Shown piece after piece: positions 47,858 through 58,044 of a stretch of DNA of 64,000 nucleotides (positions are counted from its first letter, which is position 1; the number at the start of each line of letters is the position of its first letter). The notes under the pieces are model-generated. The model did no database searches, was not told the origin of the DNA, and saw only the letters and a list, made by a program, of their open reading frames with translations. The position numbers and the translations under genes were made by a program. Source of the stretch: Oceanobacter sp. 1_MG-2023 (GTDB lineage Bacteria > Pseudomonadota > Gammaproteobacteria > Pseudomonadales > Oceanobacteraceae); assembly GCF_030689025.1 (NCBI RefSeq), contig NZ_JAUYWA010000021.1, positions 1 through 64,000 of the forward strand. The letters run 5' to 3'.

Positions 47858-49033
47858 ATGAATCATTATAAACCTCTCGTTACCGCTGCTGCGGTGTTGC
47901 TTGCTTCCGTGTTGTCCAGCGCTGCCGCTGTCGCCAAGGAAGACCCGATTCGGGTCGGTATCATGTTGCCGTTCAGTGGTGTGTACGCTGCGCTGGGAGA
48001 TGCCGGTCGCAACGGTTTGAAACTGGCGCTGGAACAAAACGCCGACAAACTGCATGGCCGTACCATTGAATATATTGAAATGGATACCGAAGCCCGCCCG
48101 GATCGGGCACCTGAAATTGCGACCGCGTTGATGAGTCAGAAAGACGCAGACTTTATTGTTGGGCCGGTGCATTCCGGGGTCGCCATGGGCATGTTGAAAG
48201 TGCTGCGTAACAAAAAGCCGATCATGATCATTCCCAATGCCGGTGCCAACGTGGCAACCGGCCCCTGGTGCGCACCCAATGTATTCCGCACGTCTTTTTC
48301 TGCCTGGCAGCCGTCGTACCCGATGGGTCAGGTTGCTCTCGATAAAGGCTACAAAAAAGTGGTGACCATGAGCTGGAACTACAGCTTTGGCAAAGAGAGC
48401 CTGGACGCCTTTGAAGAGTCGTTCAGCAAGGGTGGCGGCAAGGTACTGAAGAAGATTCTGGTGCCGTTCCCCAAAACCGAATTCCAGTCCTACATCACAG
48501 AAATTGCCGCACTGAAACCGGATGCCGTGTTTGTGTTCTTTGCCGGTGGTGGCGCGGTGAAATTTGTGAAGGATTACAACGCCATGGGCTTGAGCGGCAA
48601 GATTCCGCTGCTGGGTTCCGGCTTCCTCACCGAAGGGACACTGGCAGCGCAGGGTAACGCGGCCGAAGGCATTGTTACCGGTCTGCACTATGCGGATGAA
48701 CTGGATATTCCAGCTAACCATCGCTTCCGTGCTGCCTACGCCGCCGAGTTTGGCAAAGACGCCGATCTGTACGGTGTACAGGGGTTTGATACCGGTTTGT
48801 TGATCGCCCAGGCGGTGGACAAGTTAAACGGCAATATCAGTGACCGCGACGCCCTGATCCAGGTGATGGAAGACGCCGTTATCCCTAGTCCACGGGGTGA
48901 GTTCCACTTCTCCAAAGCCCACAACCCGATCCAGACCATTTACCTCCGCACCGTCGAGAATGGCGTCAACAAGGTGACCGGCATTGCCGCAGAAGCCCTG
49001 GAAGACCCGGCTCGCGGCTGTCGAAGTAACTGA
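47858..49033 (+). CDS. livK: Branched-chain-type ABC transporter substrate-binding protein
   Basis: 391 residues from the ATG at 47858, chosen because it starts the signal peptide (KPLVTAAAVLLASVLSSAAAVA); a farther ATG at 47819 has no signal-like context. Mature part is a Peripla_BP_6 fold: IRVGIMLPFSGVYAALGD, VGPVHSGVAMGM, IIPNAGAN, VTMSWNYSFGKESLDAF. Proteins of this kind bind amino acids but also aromatic acids; beside meta-pathway genes an aromatic substrate is a reasonable inference. Confidence 0.9.
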   Translation: MNHYKPLVTAAAVLLASVLSSAAAVAKEDPIRVGIMLPFSGVYAALGDAGRNGLKLALEQNADKLHGRTIEYIEMDTEARPDRAPEIATALMSQKDADFIVGPVHSGVAMGMLKVLRNKKPIMIIPNAGANVATGPWCAPNVFRTSFSAWQPSYPMGQVALDKGYKKVVTMSWNYSFGKESLDAFEESFSKGGGKVLKKILVPFPKTEFQSYITEIAALKPDAVFVFFAGGGAVKFVKDYNAMGLSGKIPLLGSGFLTEGTLAAQGNAAEGIVTGLHYADELDIPANHRFRAAYAAEFGKDADLYGVQGFDTGLLIAQAVDKLNGNISDRDALIQVMEDAVIPSPRGEFHFSKAHNPIQTIYLRTVENGVNKVTGIAAEALEDPARGCRSN

Positions 49034-49038
49034 TCATG

Positions 49039-49082
49039 CCTTGCCTGCTGCCCGGGCCGGTGATGCCGGGCAGCAGACAAGG
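49039..49082 (+). other. Long hairpin between livK and livH
   Basis: Stem CTGCTGCCCGG (49045-49055) / CCGGGCAGCAG (49066-49076), extended outward by CCTTG / CAAGG after one mismatch, giving 16 paired positions. No T run. Such hairpins after binding-protein genes usually stabilise the upstream message so that more binding protein than permease is made. Confidence 0.7.
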
Positions 49083-49115
49083 GTTTCCGGATGATTCTTC
49101 AAGGGGATCGTATTG

Positions 49116-49979
49116 ATGGACTTCGCAATATTTCTGGTCCAGCTGCTGAACGGTTTGCAGTATGGCTTGCTGCTGTTTCTGATTGCATCGGGGCTGACGC
49201 TGGTGTTTGGGGTCATGGGCATTCTCAACCTTGCCCACGGCTCCATGTATATGGTCGGGGCTTACCTGGCCTGGTATTTCACCCTGCACACCGACAGTTT
49301 TCTGTTGGGAGCGCTGTTGTCGGCAGTGATTGCGTTGGCACTGGGGATAGTGATTGAAAAAACGCTGATCTGCCGCCTGTACAAACGTAATCATCTCGAT
49401 CAGGTGCTGCTGACCATCGGCATGATCTTTGTGTTTAACGCCCTGCAAAGTCTGCTGTGGGGGAACGACTCCCTCGGGGTCGATGTGCCGGAGCTGCTGA
49501 GCGGCTCGATCCAGCTGACCGAACTGGTGGCTTACCCCGTCTATCGACTGTTTGTGGCGGTGCTGTGTCTGGTATTGGCCGCTGGTTTGTACTTGCTGAT
49601 CAACCGTACCCGGCTGGGTATGTTGATCCGGGCCGGAGAGTCCAACCGCGAGATGGTTGAGTGTCTGGGGATCGATATTAACCGTCTGTACACCATTGTA
49701 TTTGGTGCCGGGGTAATGCTGGCAGCGTTGGCGGGAGTGATTTCGGCACCGATCGCATCGATTGTGCCCGGTATGGGTGAGCATGTGCTGATCACCTGTT
49801 TTGTGGTGGTGGTGATTGGCGGCATGGGCTCGATCAAGGGCGCTTTTGTGGCGGCCTTGATGGTCGGCATTGTCGATACCTTTGCCTCTGTGCTGTTTCC
49901 TGCGGTGTCGTCGATGGTGGTGTATATCCTGATGGCAGTGATTTTACTGATCAAGCCACAGGGCCTGTTTTCCAACTAA
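49116..49979 (+). CDS. livH: Branched-chain-type ABC transporter permease LivH
   Basis: 287 residues, about eight membrane helices. Starts at ATG 49116 behind AAGGGGA; a TTG one codon earlier is also possible. Family motifs: LTLVFGVMGILNLAHGSMYMVGAY near the N-terminus and VVIGGMGSIKGAFVAALMVG near the C-terminus, the coupling region for the ATPase. Inner membrane. Confidence 0.94.
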   Translation: MDFAIFLVQLLNGLQYGLLLFLIASGLTLVFGVMGILNLAHGSMYMVGAYLAWYFTLHTDSFLLGALLSAVIALALGIVIEKTLICRLYKRNHLDQVLLTIGMIFVFNALQSLLWGNDSLGVDVPELLSGSIQLTELVAYPVYRLFVAVLCLVLAAGLYLLINRTRLGMLIRAGESNREMVECLGIDINRLYTIVFGAGVMLAALAGVISAPIASIVPGMGEHVLITCFVVVVIGGMGSIKGAFVAALMVGIVDTFASVLFPAVSSMVVYILMAVILLIKPQGLFSN

Positions 49980-49994
49980 GGGCGGTATGTCGCG

Positions 49995-50957
49995 ATGATA
50001 TTTACCAATAAGACCGAACAATTGTTCGTCTGGATATTTTTTCCGCTGGCGTTGCTGCTGCCGTTATTTCTGGAGCAGAACGTTTTTTATATCAACAAGC
50101 TGACCACGGTACTGATTTTCGCCATCTTTGTGATGTCGCTGGATTATCTGGTGGGGCGTTGTGGCTTGATCACCCTGGGACACTCGATGTTCTACGGCTT
50201 GGGAGGCTATCTGTTTTTTATGATCGCACCGGAGTACGAGGCAGTGAATTTCTGGGTATATACTTTTTATATCTGTGTGATTGCTGCGGTGATTGCCTTG
50301 CTGGTGGGCGTGATCGTGCTGCGCACCAGTGGCATCTATATGATTATGATTACGCTGGCGATTGCCCAGATGTGTTTCTATTTTTTCTCCGATTCGATTC
50401 ATTTTGGCGGCAACGATGGCCTGTTTATTCTGATGAAACCGGATACCAGTCTGTTTGGACTGGCGTTTTTTGACCTCGATAACCCGATTCACTTTTATTA
50501 CTTCTGCCTGCTGTCGTTATTCAACTGTCTGGCATTCTGGAAACTGGTGCTGGCATCGCGGTTCGGTCGCATTATGGATGCCGTCAAAAACAATCCGGAC
50601 CGTACCACAGCGCTGGGCTACAACGTCTTTCTGTTTCGACTGATCAGCTATGTGATGGCGTCGGCGCTGGCATCCTATGCCGGTTATCTGTTTGCCCTGC
50701 AATACGGCTACGTCAATCCGTCGATGATGTCCTGGCAGACTTCCGGGTCGGCGTTAGTGATGTCGATTCTGGGGGGGATGGGCAGCATTTATGGGGCGAT
50801 TCTGGGCACCGCAGTGTACTCCGGTCTGCACTATATCTTTGAACATATGACCGAACACTGGCTGTTGCCGATGGGGCTGATGATTATCGCCATGGTGATG
50901 GTGTTCAAATCCGGCATTGCCGGTTTTATCGAGAACTGGGTGGAGCGTCGCAAATGA
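49995..50957 (+). CDS. livM: Branched-chain-type ABC transporter permease LivM
   Basis: 320 residues with about ten membrane helices. Family motifs: GRCGLITLGHSMFYGLGGYL near residue 55 and SILGGMGSIYGAILGTAVYSGL near 255. Partner of LivH in the inner-membrane channel. Starts 15 bp after livH and overlaps livG by 4 bp. Confidence 0.94.
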   Translation: MIFTNKTEQLFVWIFFPLALLLPLFLEQNVFYINKLTTVLIFAIFVMSLDYLVGRCGLITLGHSMFYGLGGYLFFMIAPEYEAVNFWVYTFYICVIAAVIALLVGVIVLRTSGIYMIMITLAIAQMCFYFFSDSIHFGGNDGLFILMKPDTSLFGLAFFDLDNPIHFYYFCLLSLFNCLAFWKLVLASRFGRIMDAVKNNPDRTTALGYNVFLFRLISYVMASALASYAGYLFALQYGYVNPSMMSWQTSGSALVMSILGGMGSIYGAILGTAVYSGLHYIFEHMTEHWLLPMGLMIIAMVMVFKSGIAGFIENWVERRK

Positions 50958-51715
50958 GCCAGGATATCGTTCTGCAAACCGAAGGGTTGTGCAAATACTG
51001 GGGTGGCCTGAAAGCCCTCGACAATATGAATCTGGCTTTCCACGACAAGTCACTGCACGGCATCGTCGGCCCGAACGGGGCTGGCAAAAGCACCTTGCTG
51101 AATATGCTCTGCGGGACATACAAACCCACCCGTGGCCGGATTCTGCATCATGGCGATGCCATTGAGGATATCCGGGCTTACGAATTTGTCCGTCGGGGCA
51201 TTGGTCGTGGTTTCCAGAAAACCAATATCTATCCACAGACCACCTGCCTGGAAAACTGCTGTGTGGCGGCACAACGCCGAACCGGGGGCAGCTTCAATAT
51301 TTTTGCCCGCCGTAATCGCGACAAGCTGTTGATCGAAATGGCCGAAGCTGCTCTGGAGAAAGTCGGCTTGCAGCATCGACGGGATGCCATTGCGGCACAA
51401 ATCAGTTATGGCGAACAGCGCCAGCTGGAAATCGCCATGGTACTGGCAACGGCACCGTCGGTGTTGCTGCTGGATGAACCCATGGCCGGAATGGGCCATG
51501 AAGAATCCCGGCTGATTATCGATCTGTTACAAACCCTGAAAACAGACTACTGCATTGTACTGGTAGAACACGACATGGAAGCCGTTTTCGAGCTGTCGGA
51601 CCAGCTGACCGTGATGGTGAACGGCCAGCATCTGGTAACAGGCACAGTGGATGATGTACGGAACGATCGACGGGTAAAAGAAGCGTATCTGGGCCAGGGC
51701 GACGAGGTAATCTGA
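50954..51715 (+). CDS. livG: Branched-chain-type ABC transporter ATPase LivG
   Basis: 253 residues, ABC ATPase: Walker A GPNGAGKST, Q-loop region GRGFQKTNIYP, and Walker B VLLLDEPMAGMG followed by VEHDMEAVF. The usual LSGG signature is replaced by ISYGEQRQLEIAM, as in many LivG proteins. Overlaps livM (4 bp) and livF (1 bp). Confidence 0.94.
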   Translation: MSQDIVLQTEGLCKYWGGLKALDNMNLAFHDKSLHGIVGPNGAGKSTLLNMLCGTYKPTRGRILHHGDAIEDIRAYEFVRRGIGRGFQKTNIYPQTTCLENCCVAAQRRTGGSFNIFARRNRDKLLIEMAEAALEKVGLQHRRDAIAAQISYGEQRQLEIAMVLATAPSVLLLDEPMAGMGHEESRLIIDLLQTLKTDYCIVLVEHDMEAVFELSDQLTVMVNGQHLVTGTVDDVRNDRRVKEAYLGQGDEVI

Positions 51716-52425
51716 TGACACCACTATTGACTGTTCGTGGCTTGCACACCTATTACGGTGAAAGCCATATTTTGCACGGCGTGGATTTTACCCTGGAGGC
51801 GGGTCAGGCGATGAGCCTGATGGGCCGTAATGGCATGGGGAAAACCACCACTCTGAAATCGGTACTTGGGCTGGTAGCCCCGCGCGGTGGCGATGTGCGT
51901 TTTAATGGCACTGACCTGAGCGGATTACCGACCTGGAAACGCATGCGCCAGGGTATCGCCTATGTGCCGGAAGGGCGTGGCATGTTCCACAACCTGAGCG
52001 TGAAAGAGCATCTGCAGCTGGCGGCTCGTGAAGGCGTGAATGGCCAGCAATCATGGCATTACGATCGCGTGCTGGAAACCTTTCCCCGGCTGGCCGAACG
52101 ACTGACCAATCTGGGCACCCAGTTATCGGGCGGTGAGCAACAAATGCTGGCGATCGGGCGGGCGTTACTGACCAACCCGGAACTACTGATTCTGGATGAG
52201 GCGACAGAAGGGCTGGCACCCTTGATCCGCAAGGAAATCTGGGATGTGATTGCCCATATCAAGGATAGCGGTATGTCGACCCTGATTGTCGACAAGAACA
52301 TTCAGGTACTGAAAAACCTGTGTGACCGACACGTGGTGCTGGTGAAGGGAGAGGTGGTGTTCGATGGTAATACCACCGACTTGCTGGACAATATCGACAC
52401 CGTTGAGACGCACCTCAGTGTGTAG
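51715..52425 (+). CDS. livF: Branched-chain-type ABC transporter ATPase LivF
   Basis: 236 residues. Walker A GRNGMGKTT, PEGRGMFHNLSV, signature QLSGGEQQMLAIGRALL, Walker B LLILDEATEGLAP and the H-loop position occupied by DKNIQVLKNL (Lys/Asn region without the usual His, seen in some LivF). Last gene of the importer. The G of its TAG stop is the first base of a decayed repeat element. Confidence 0.93.
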   Translation: MTPLLTVRGLHTYYGESHILHGVDFTLEAGQAMSLMGRNGMGKTTTLKSVLGLVAPRGGDVRFNGTDLSGLPTWKRMRQGIAYVPEGRGMFHNLSVKEHLQLAAREGVNGQQSWHYDRVLETFPRLAERLTNLGTQLSGGEQQMLAIGRALLTNPELLILDEATEGLAPLIRKEIWDVIAHIKDSGMSTLIVDKNIQVLKNLCDRHVVLVKGEVVFDGNTTDLLDNIDTVETHLSV

Positions 52426-52470
52426 GAGACACCTGTTTAATCCTGTACGGCGGCAAACCGCGCCCCATGG
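52425..52470. mobile_element. Left-end fragment of the 265-bp element, copy 4
   Basis: After TGTA it reads GGAGACACCTGTTTAATCC and then a stretch related to the element interior (CGGCGGCAAACCGCGCCC), with the intervening part deleted and no right end found. A decayed remnant overlapping the livF stop. Confidence 0.6.
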
Positions 52471-52597
52471 GTGATACCGGCCTCACTGTTTATAACGGTG
52501 GGCCATTGTTGGCTCGCCGAGGCGGGTATCACGATCGTATAACCATCGGTATGGACTGTATGGGGCTTATTATTGTATTGATAAGCACCATTAACCA

Positions 52598-53563
52598 TTA
52601 CAGGTTGCGGGCTTTCAAGGTGGCTGACGGCAACTCACCAAAAGTTTCCCTGTACTCGGAGGAGAAACGACCCAGGTGCGTTACGGCATAATCCATTGCC
52701 GCTTCCGTGACATTACGAATCGCCGGATTCTTTTGTAACTCCCGATGTATCGCTAACAGTTTGGCCTGCTTGATATAACGCTTTGGCGTTGTCGACAGGC
52801 TATTGGCAAACAGCGAATACAGCTTGCGGACACTGATACCCGCAATGGCCGATAATTCCTCGACCGTCAGGTTCTCTTTGATATTGGCATCAATATAAAC
52901 TAACACCCGTTGTATTTTTTTGTCTTCCGGCGTTGTTGGAGGCATAACATCCATCAAATTGCTGTTGAAGGTACTCATCAGCTTTTGCACCAGTAAATCC
53001 CGATAGCTGGCAGAAATGCCATTCAGACTGAGCTCAGATTCTTCACTGGCTTCATAAAAAACCGCCTCAATACAGGACAAAAAAGACTGCGACTGACGAA
53101 TATCCCGTACCTTGCGTTCAAACAAAATCCCATTGTTGGGTACTCGGCCTGCCAGCTCGATACAGGTATTGTTCATGACCTCCCGAGGGATCTTAACAAT
53201 CAGCTTTTCACAATCGTCGCTGTAAACAAGATCAATTTTTTCTCCTGGATTCATCATCAGTGCCTGACCGCTGGTCAGCAGCATATCGGTGTCTGAAAAG
53301 CGCCACTGGCATTCACCACGCATAACAATCTGAAAATGATAAATATCTTCCAGGTCGGGGCAGGCCACGCGTACCCTGTTGCCATAACAAATCCGGGACA
53401 GGGAGAGATCGGAAAACTGACACAATGACAACTGGGCGCGGGAGGTTTCGGTTTCCATCAGTTCCAGACGATGGCGGCCAATATGACGGTTGACATGATT
53501 GGACACCTCATCCGGGGTGGTATTGGTACATACGGCTGAGTTATTGAGCACGCTGACTAACAT
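52598..53563 (-). CDS. AraC/XylS-family transcriptional regulator
   Basis: 321 residues. C-terminal two-HTH AraC domain: LTVEELSAIAGISVRKLYSLF then VTEAAMDYAVTHLGRFSSEYRETFGE. The N-terminal part resembles the AraC_binding_2 sensor of XylS/BenR-like activators of aromatic catabolism. Transcribed towards the liv genes, at the end of the dmp-reductase-liv block, so it is the natural candidate regulator of that block. Confidence 0.9.
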   Translation of the reverse strand: MLVSVLNNSAVCTNTTPDEVSNHVNRHIGRHRLELMETETSRAQLSLCQFSDLSLSRICYGNRVRVACPDLEDIYHFQIVMRGECQWRFSDTDMLLTSGQALMMNPGEKIDLVYSDDCEKLIVKIPREVMNNTCIELAGRVPNNGILFERKVRDIRQSQSFLSCIEAVFYEASEESELSLNGISASYRDLLVQKLMSTFNSNLMDVMPPTTPEDKKIQRVLVYIDANIKENLTVEELSAIAGISVRKLYSLFANSLSTTPKRYIKQAKLLAIHRELQKNPAIRNVTEAAMDYAVTHLGRFSSEYRETFGELPSATLKARNL

Positions 53564-54417
53564 ACGATGTCTCTTTTATTGTTATTTTGGATCACCTTAC
53601 CCTCATTTATAAAGGTAGTCGAACCAGTAGTACAAAAAACAGCCTGTATATTAATCGGTAAAATGGGATTTGATTGACCCATAAATGGAATTATAAAATA
53701 AGACCTGTCCAGAACCGGTTTTTACCAAAAAACACTTCATACAATGGACGTGATAGCCATAAAGCTGGTGATAAAAAATCGAAGTTTGGCCTGTATTTAC
53801 ACAAGTATGAATCAAAACTAACAACCGGTAGATTTATTGGCTATTGCTGTTTTGTATTGATTGTTGATGTTCTTGTATTGGATATTGATATAGCTGGATT
53901 TGTTCTCAACTGTCAGGCAAGGCTGGTATTTGACCACAGATTCTTTGTGGATTAGATACATATGACACATCCTCAACCCCTCAAAAGCATCCATGGCTGA
54001 CCGTCGTCTTGTCAGAGGATTACTATAAATACGGCTCTGTATTCACATAACAAGCGTGATAATAACTGGCTCCTCTGCCGCCACTTCAGGCGTGATCCTG
54101 ATGTTCTGGGAGGTGGCAAAGGCCAAAATCACCTTCAGAAATCCAGCAATATCCTGAAAACAGGATTACAAAATACCGATTGTATGGGCCGGAACAGTCC
54201 CTCTTGTGGGATGGGATAGGTATTATTCACACATATCTGAACAGGCGATAGCCGCGATCACACCTGGTCTTTATCGACACACAAAAACAGGTACAAACGC
54301 CAGCATGAGCATGACCACAGCGGATAATTATCCGCAGGTCTCTTCTGATCGGCCCTTTAACCAAGGAGCCTCTGGCATATCCCGGCATCCGCATACTACG
54401 TTTACACAGGATCTTGA
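53564..54417. other. 854-bp region without a recognised gene
   Basis: AT-rich, especially 53570-54060. Two short open frames (53674-53955, 54206-54421) have no family likeness and poor start signals. Presumably contains the divergent promoters of the AraC regulator and the LLM monooxygenase. Confidence 0.5.
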
Positions 54418-55422
54418 ATGAATATCAAACTCTCGGTGGTCGACCAGTCGCCGGTTCATGGCTCCCACTCCCTCAGAGCCGCGCCCGGCCTGACTCTGGA
54501 ACTGGCCCGTCTGTGTGATGAACTGGGCTACCACCGCTATTGGGTAGCCGAACATCACGACAGCATGCACTTTGCCAATCCCTGCCCGGAGATACTGGTA
54601 GCCACCATCGCCGCCCAGACCCAGCGTATCCGGGTGGGCAGTGGCGGGGTCATGCTAAGTCATTACAGCCCGCTAAAAGTGGCCGAGTGTTTTCGGATGC
54701 TCGCCACACTGCACCCCGACCGCATAGACCTCGGGATCGGGCGAGCACCGGGAGGCTCCAGTCTGAGCTCAGCAGCGTTGGCTTTCCCACACCGGCCACT
54801 GCAGGGCGACATTTATGAACAGCAAGCACAACTGCTGGGGCAGTTACTGGAAGGTAGCGTACCCGCCAACAGCCCGTTTAAACACCTCAGTGTCATGCCT
54901 GATAATACACCGACTCCGGAACGTTGGATGCTGGGCTCCAGTGGTGGCAGTGCCGGCCTGGCAGGCAAACTGGGTTACGACCTTGCACTGGCACGCTTTA
55001 TCGCACCAGACCAGTGTCAGCCATCGATATTCGACCACTGGCAGCAGGCATGGCAACAAGCCGGGCACCAGCGCCAGCCCAACAAATTACTTGGCATCGC
55101 CTGTATCTGCGCCGCCACCGAAGACGAAGCAAAACTGCGCGCAGGCACCGCGGTATATCGCAAACTGACAGCCCAGCAAGGCATGCCGGAAGACTTCCTG
55201 ACCCCCGAACAGGTACAAGACCGCTACCGGCAGATGTCGCCATCGGCACAAGCCGGTTACGACCATATTCTCAGTGGGTACACCGTTGGCACCGCTGACC
55301 AGTGCCTGACGGATATCGAACAACTCAGCCGCCGGTTCAACTGCCAGGAATTTGCCCTCGTCACCGTCACCCACAGTCATTACGACCGTATGGAAAGCTA
55401 TCGGTTACTGGCGCAGCAGTAG
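54418..55422 (+). CDS. LLM-class flavin-dependent oxidoreductase (MsnO8-like)
   Basis: 334 residues, luciferase-like TIM barrel. Features: LSVVDQSPV at the first strand, YHRYWVAEHHDS (flavin/active-site region), IRVGSGGVMLSHYSPLKVAE, and RIDLGIGRAPGG, all typical of the MsnO8 subgroup. Uses reduced FMN and oxygen; substrate unknown. Stands alone ahead of tRNA-Arg. Confidence 0.88.
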   Translation: MNIKLSVVDQSPVHGSHSLRAAPGLTLELARLCDELGYHRYWVAEHHDSMHFANPCPEILVATIAAQTQRIRVGSGGVMLSHYSPLKVAECFRMLATLHPDRIDLGIGRAPGGSSLSSAALAFPHRPLQGDIYEQQAQLLGQLLEGSVPANSPFKHLSVMPDNTPTPERWMLGSSGGSAGLAGKLGYDLALARFIAPDQCQPSIFDHWQQAWQQAGHQRQPNKLLGIACICAATEDEAKLRAGTAVYRKLTAQQGMPEDFLTPEQVQDRYRQMSPSAQAGYDHILSGYTVGTADQCLTDIEQLSRRFNCQEFALVTVTHSHYDRMESYRLLAQQ

Positions 55423-55608
55423 TAGCCAGCGCTGAGTGCGTACCCCAAACGACGAGAAATACACCCGTCTGGCCCGGCACTATCCGTGGCCGCATAACGC
55501 CATAAAAACGTAAATTTAACCAGACAAGCAGGTAGCAGTAGAGCATTGTCAAAAAAGCAGATACAATACGCGGCCTTGATTCAGGTAATCATCACCTGAA
55601 CTCATCGA

Positions 55609-55685
<77 letters not shown>

Positions 55686-55778
55686 TTTTCCAAGCCGTTC
55701 TGGCGATAGTAACTACTGACTCCCAAAATTCAGATCAAGCAGCACACCATAAACAAACGCGTTTGAATATGCTGTTTT

Positions 55779-55889
55779 GCGGACGGGCCGTCCGCGCTCC
55801 CATGATTTTATGTAACTCAGGAGCGCGGCGGCGGTTTATTTCGGGAGCGCGGCAGTGGTTTATTTCGGGAGCGCGGGCGGCCCGCCCGC
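55779..55889. repeat. GC-rich palindromic (REP-like) repeat, copy A
   Basis: Left palindrome GCGGACGGGCCGTCCGC (55779-55795), right palindrome GCGGGCGGCCCGCCCGC (55873-55889), joined by GCGCTCC ... GGAGCGCGG arms and an internal tandem duplication of a GGTTTATTTCGGGAGCGCGG-like unit. Related to copy B at 59508-59578. Confidence 0.85.
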
Positions 55890-55931
55890 ATTAGCGCTGC
55901 TCAAGCAACGTCGGAAGATAAAAAGCAATGG

Positions 55932-58007
55932 TTATTGCTCAACACTGTTATTATTGAATATAGCTTGATAAATACGAGCGATTGCTACTGCATTTTCAAA
56001 TGCCAGCTCGATTCTACCATTGGTTATGTCTTCAGCTGTTATTGATTGTTGAAGATAACTGCTGATGTTGAATGGGCCATCCTCAGGATCATTAATATAC
56101 CCGTAGATATTGGCGTACAATGTTCCGGCTGAATTAACAGGTAAAGAAAACTCTACTTCGCCATTTATCATTGTGGCAGTGCCATATGAGTAATGGCCGG
56201 TATTTGTTCTATAAGTGTAGTAGAAGGTTTCTCCATCCAGCACATACTGGGTTTTTAGAATCTGTTGGATTGTTGCAATTTCAGTACGATCAAACAGATC
56301 TTCATCTAAAAACTTCTGATACGTTGTACTCAATACCAAAGGCTGTGAGCGAGCAGTGTAAACTTGATAACTTCCGCCCCAGGTACTGGAGTTTTCAGGG
56401 TTTGAATTTGGGTGGGTAATATTTAATATTTGAATCCGTTTTTCTGCTTGGGCTTCATTGAGTGCAGAGGCTCTGGGTTTGTCGTAGGCTTTTAATATAA
56501 GTTCATTGACGTCCCAATAGGTCAGGTCTGTTGGAGCAGTAATATAAGCACTTGCCTTGATTGACACAGGCTCTGGAATTGCCAGTACATCTATGGCAAC
56601 CAGCATTGGCTCTTTACATTGAGTATAATAACCTACGAGTTCAGTCTCTTGAGAACCGGATACAATGACGGTATCACCATCGATATCACCATACGAAGGA
56701 GTAATCGAAAAGCTGAACCCTTCTGCATTGGGTGTGTTATTAATCAGATTTTCTGGGTCCAGCAATGTACCGGTGCTAGTCCTCTGTCTGGCACCGTTTT
56801 TCTCGATTTCTGTTTTAATTATGATGCCGGAAGCAGGGATCTGATCGGCAGTAAGTAAATTACCACTCAAGTCTGTAAAATTAACCTGGCGCATGCATTT
56901 GGCGCTGTAGTGCCAATCCAGATTCCAATAGGATAAATGATCAGTCTGAACACTTAAGTACAGGCCCTGGTCATCTTCTGTAACGATGCCCTCTTGGTCG
57001 TGCATACCCCATTGGCCAGTCGTTTCATTGTGACTCCATACTGGAATAACATCACCAATTTTAACGGGTTCACCTGTTTCAGGGTTGATAATATCGTCAG
57101 GGATGCGAAAAACCAAATCTGCCGTGGTGCCCAGCTGATGGGCTTTTTGGTTGTTTTCATCAATGATATCTACGGCAAGAAAACCGGCGGTCATAAAGAA
57201 ACCTTCACCGTCGGAGCTATCTGTCATATCCGTATCGCTACCAACGGAAAAACCACCAGGGAAACTATCAAGTGCGCTGTCTTCGGTAGGGTCAAAGTAC
57301 GCAATTTCAACGTGTAAATTACCAGACAGAAGATTGCCATCGATATCTGTCAGTGTGGTATTGGCAGGCAAGCTAATGCCAATACCACTTTCGGTTTCAA
57401 CCACCAGTTCTGAATCCAATACACCGTCTGTGGCTACGTGGCTGGTATTACTCACCACCGTAACTCCCGTCGGTGAAATGATTTTACTGACCAACTTGAG
57501 AGTGACAATTTGTTGGCCATCTTCCAAGGCAGGTTCTACCACCACACTGCTTCCTCCAGCAAAATAGTTGCTGGCCGATGCCTGTATGCGGAAACTGATT
57601 GGTGAAAGCTGATCAGCAAAACCGCTATCGATCAGAACATTGGTAGTGCCATTATCGGTGATAATTAATTGACCATTCGTGAAAGCGTCTCCCTCATCAT
57701 TGGTCAAATAGGCAAGTTCAGCCGCATCAGGAGCATAAAAAGACAATGACACCGATTCTTCAATCGGTTCCAGGGACGCCGCGTCCAGTATCTGGATTGA
57801 CAGGGTTCGGCTCTTGACCGAGGTCATTAGCGCTTGATCCGAGCCTGAGGTACCGCGTACAACCACGGAAGGTTCTGAAGGCACCTGGTTTTCCAAACCA
57901 ACTTCATCATCCGAACTACTTAGGCAAGATGATAATAATACAGCGAGAGGTAAGGTTAATAATGCCTTTGGCAGGTGTGACGTTATATAAAAAACAGAAT
58001 TTCTCAT
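55932..58007 (-). CDS. Large predicted lipoprotein of unknown function
   Basis: 691 residues. Lipobox LLSSC (Cys about residue 29) then a Ser/Asp linker. The rest is beta-rich and acidic, with Ig-like or carboxypeptidase-regulatory-like segments: about 65-180 (a modifiable-repeat-like domain with TNDEGDAFTNGQL), about 185-275 (TGVTVVSNTSHVATDGVLD, SLPANTTLTDIDGN) and about 300-370 (LVFRIPDDIINPETGEPV, PVWSHNETTGQWGMHDQEG). No catalytic motif recognised. Gene is AT-richer than its surroundings and lies 37 bp after the OMP-like gene on the same strand, so the two probably act together at the outer membrane. Confidence 0.75.
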   Translation of the reverse strand: MRNSVFYITSHLPKALLTLPLAVLLSSCLSSSDDEVGLENQVPSEPSVVVRGTSGSDQALMTSVKSRTLSIQILDAASLEPIEESVSLSFYAPDAAELAYLTNDEGDAFTNGQLIITDNGTTNVLIDSGFADQLSPISFRIQASASNYFAGGSSVVVEPALEDGQQIVTLKLVSKIISPTGVTVVSNTSHVATDGVLDSELVVETESGIGISLPANTTLTDIDGNLLSGNLHVEIAYFDPTEDSALDSFPGGFSVGSDTDMTDSSDGEGFFMTAGFLAVDIIDENNQKAHQLGTTADLVFRIPDDIINPETGEPVKIGDVIPVWSHNETTGQWGMHDQEGIVTEDDQGLYLSVQTDHLSYWNLDWHYSAKCMRQVNFTDLSGNLLTADQIPASGIIIKTEIEKNGARQRTSTGTLLDPENLINNTPNAEGFSFSITPSYGDIDGDTVIVSGSQETELVGYYTQCKEPMLVAIDVLAIPEPVSIKASAYITAPTDLTYWDVNELILKAYDKPRASALNEAQAEKRIQILNITHPNSNPENSSTWGGSYQVYTARSQPLVLSTTYQKFLDEDLFDRTEIATIQQILKTQYVLDGETFYYTYRTNTGHYSYGTATMINGEVEFSLPVNSAGTLYANIYGYINDPEDGPFNISSYLQQSITAEDITNGRIELAFENAVAIARIYQAIFNNNSVEQ

Positions 58008-58044
58008 GTTGTCTGATTCCTTGTTTTATAAATGCCCATCGGGA

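Noticed and set aside
53674..53955. 93-codon frame downstream of the AraC regulator promoter
   Set aside because: TTG start, no ribosome site, no recognised domain, AT-rich background.
54206..54421. 71-codon frame just before the LLM monooxygenase
   Set aside because: Low-complexity translation with no family; overlaps the start of a certain gene.
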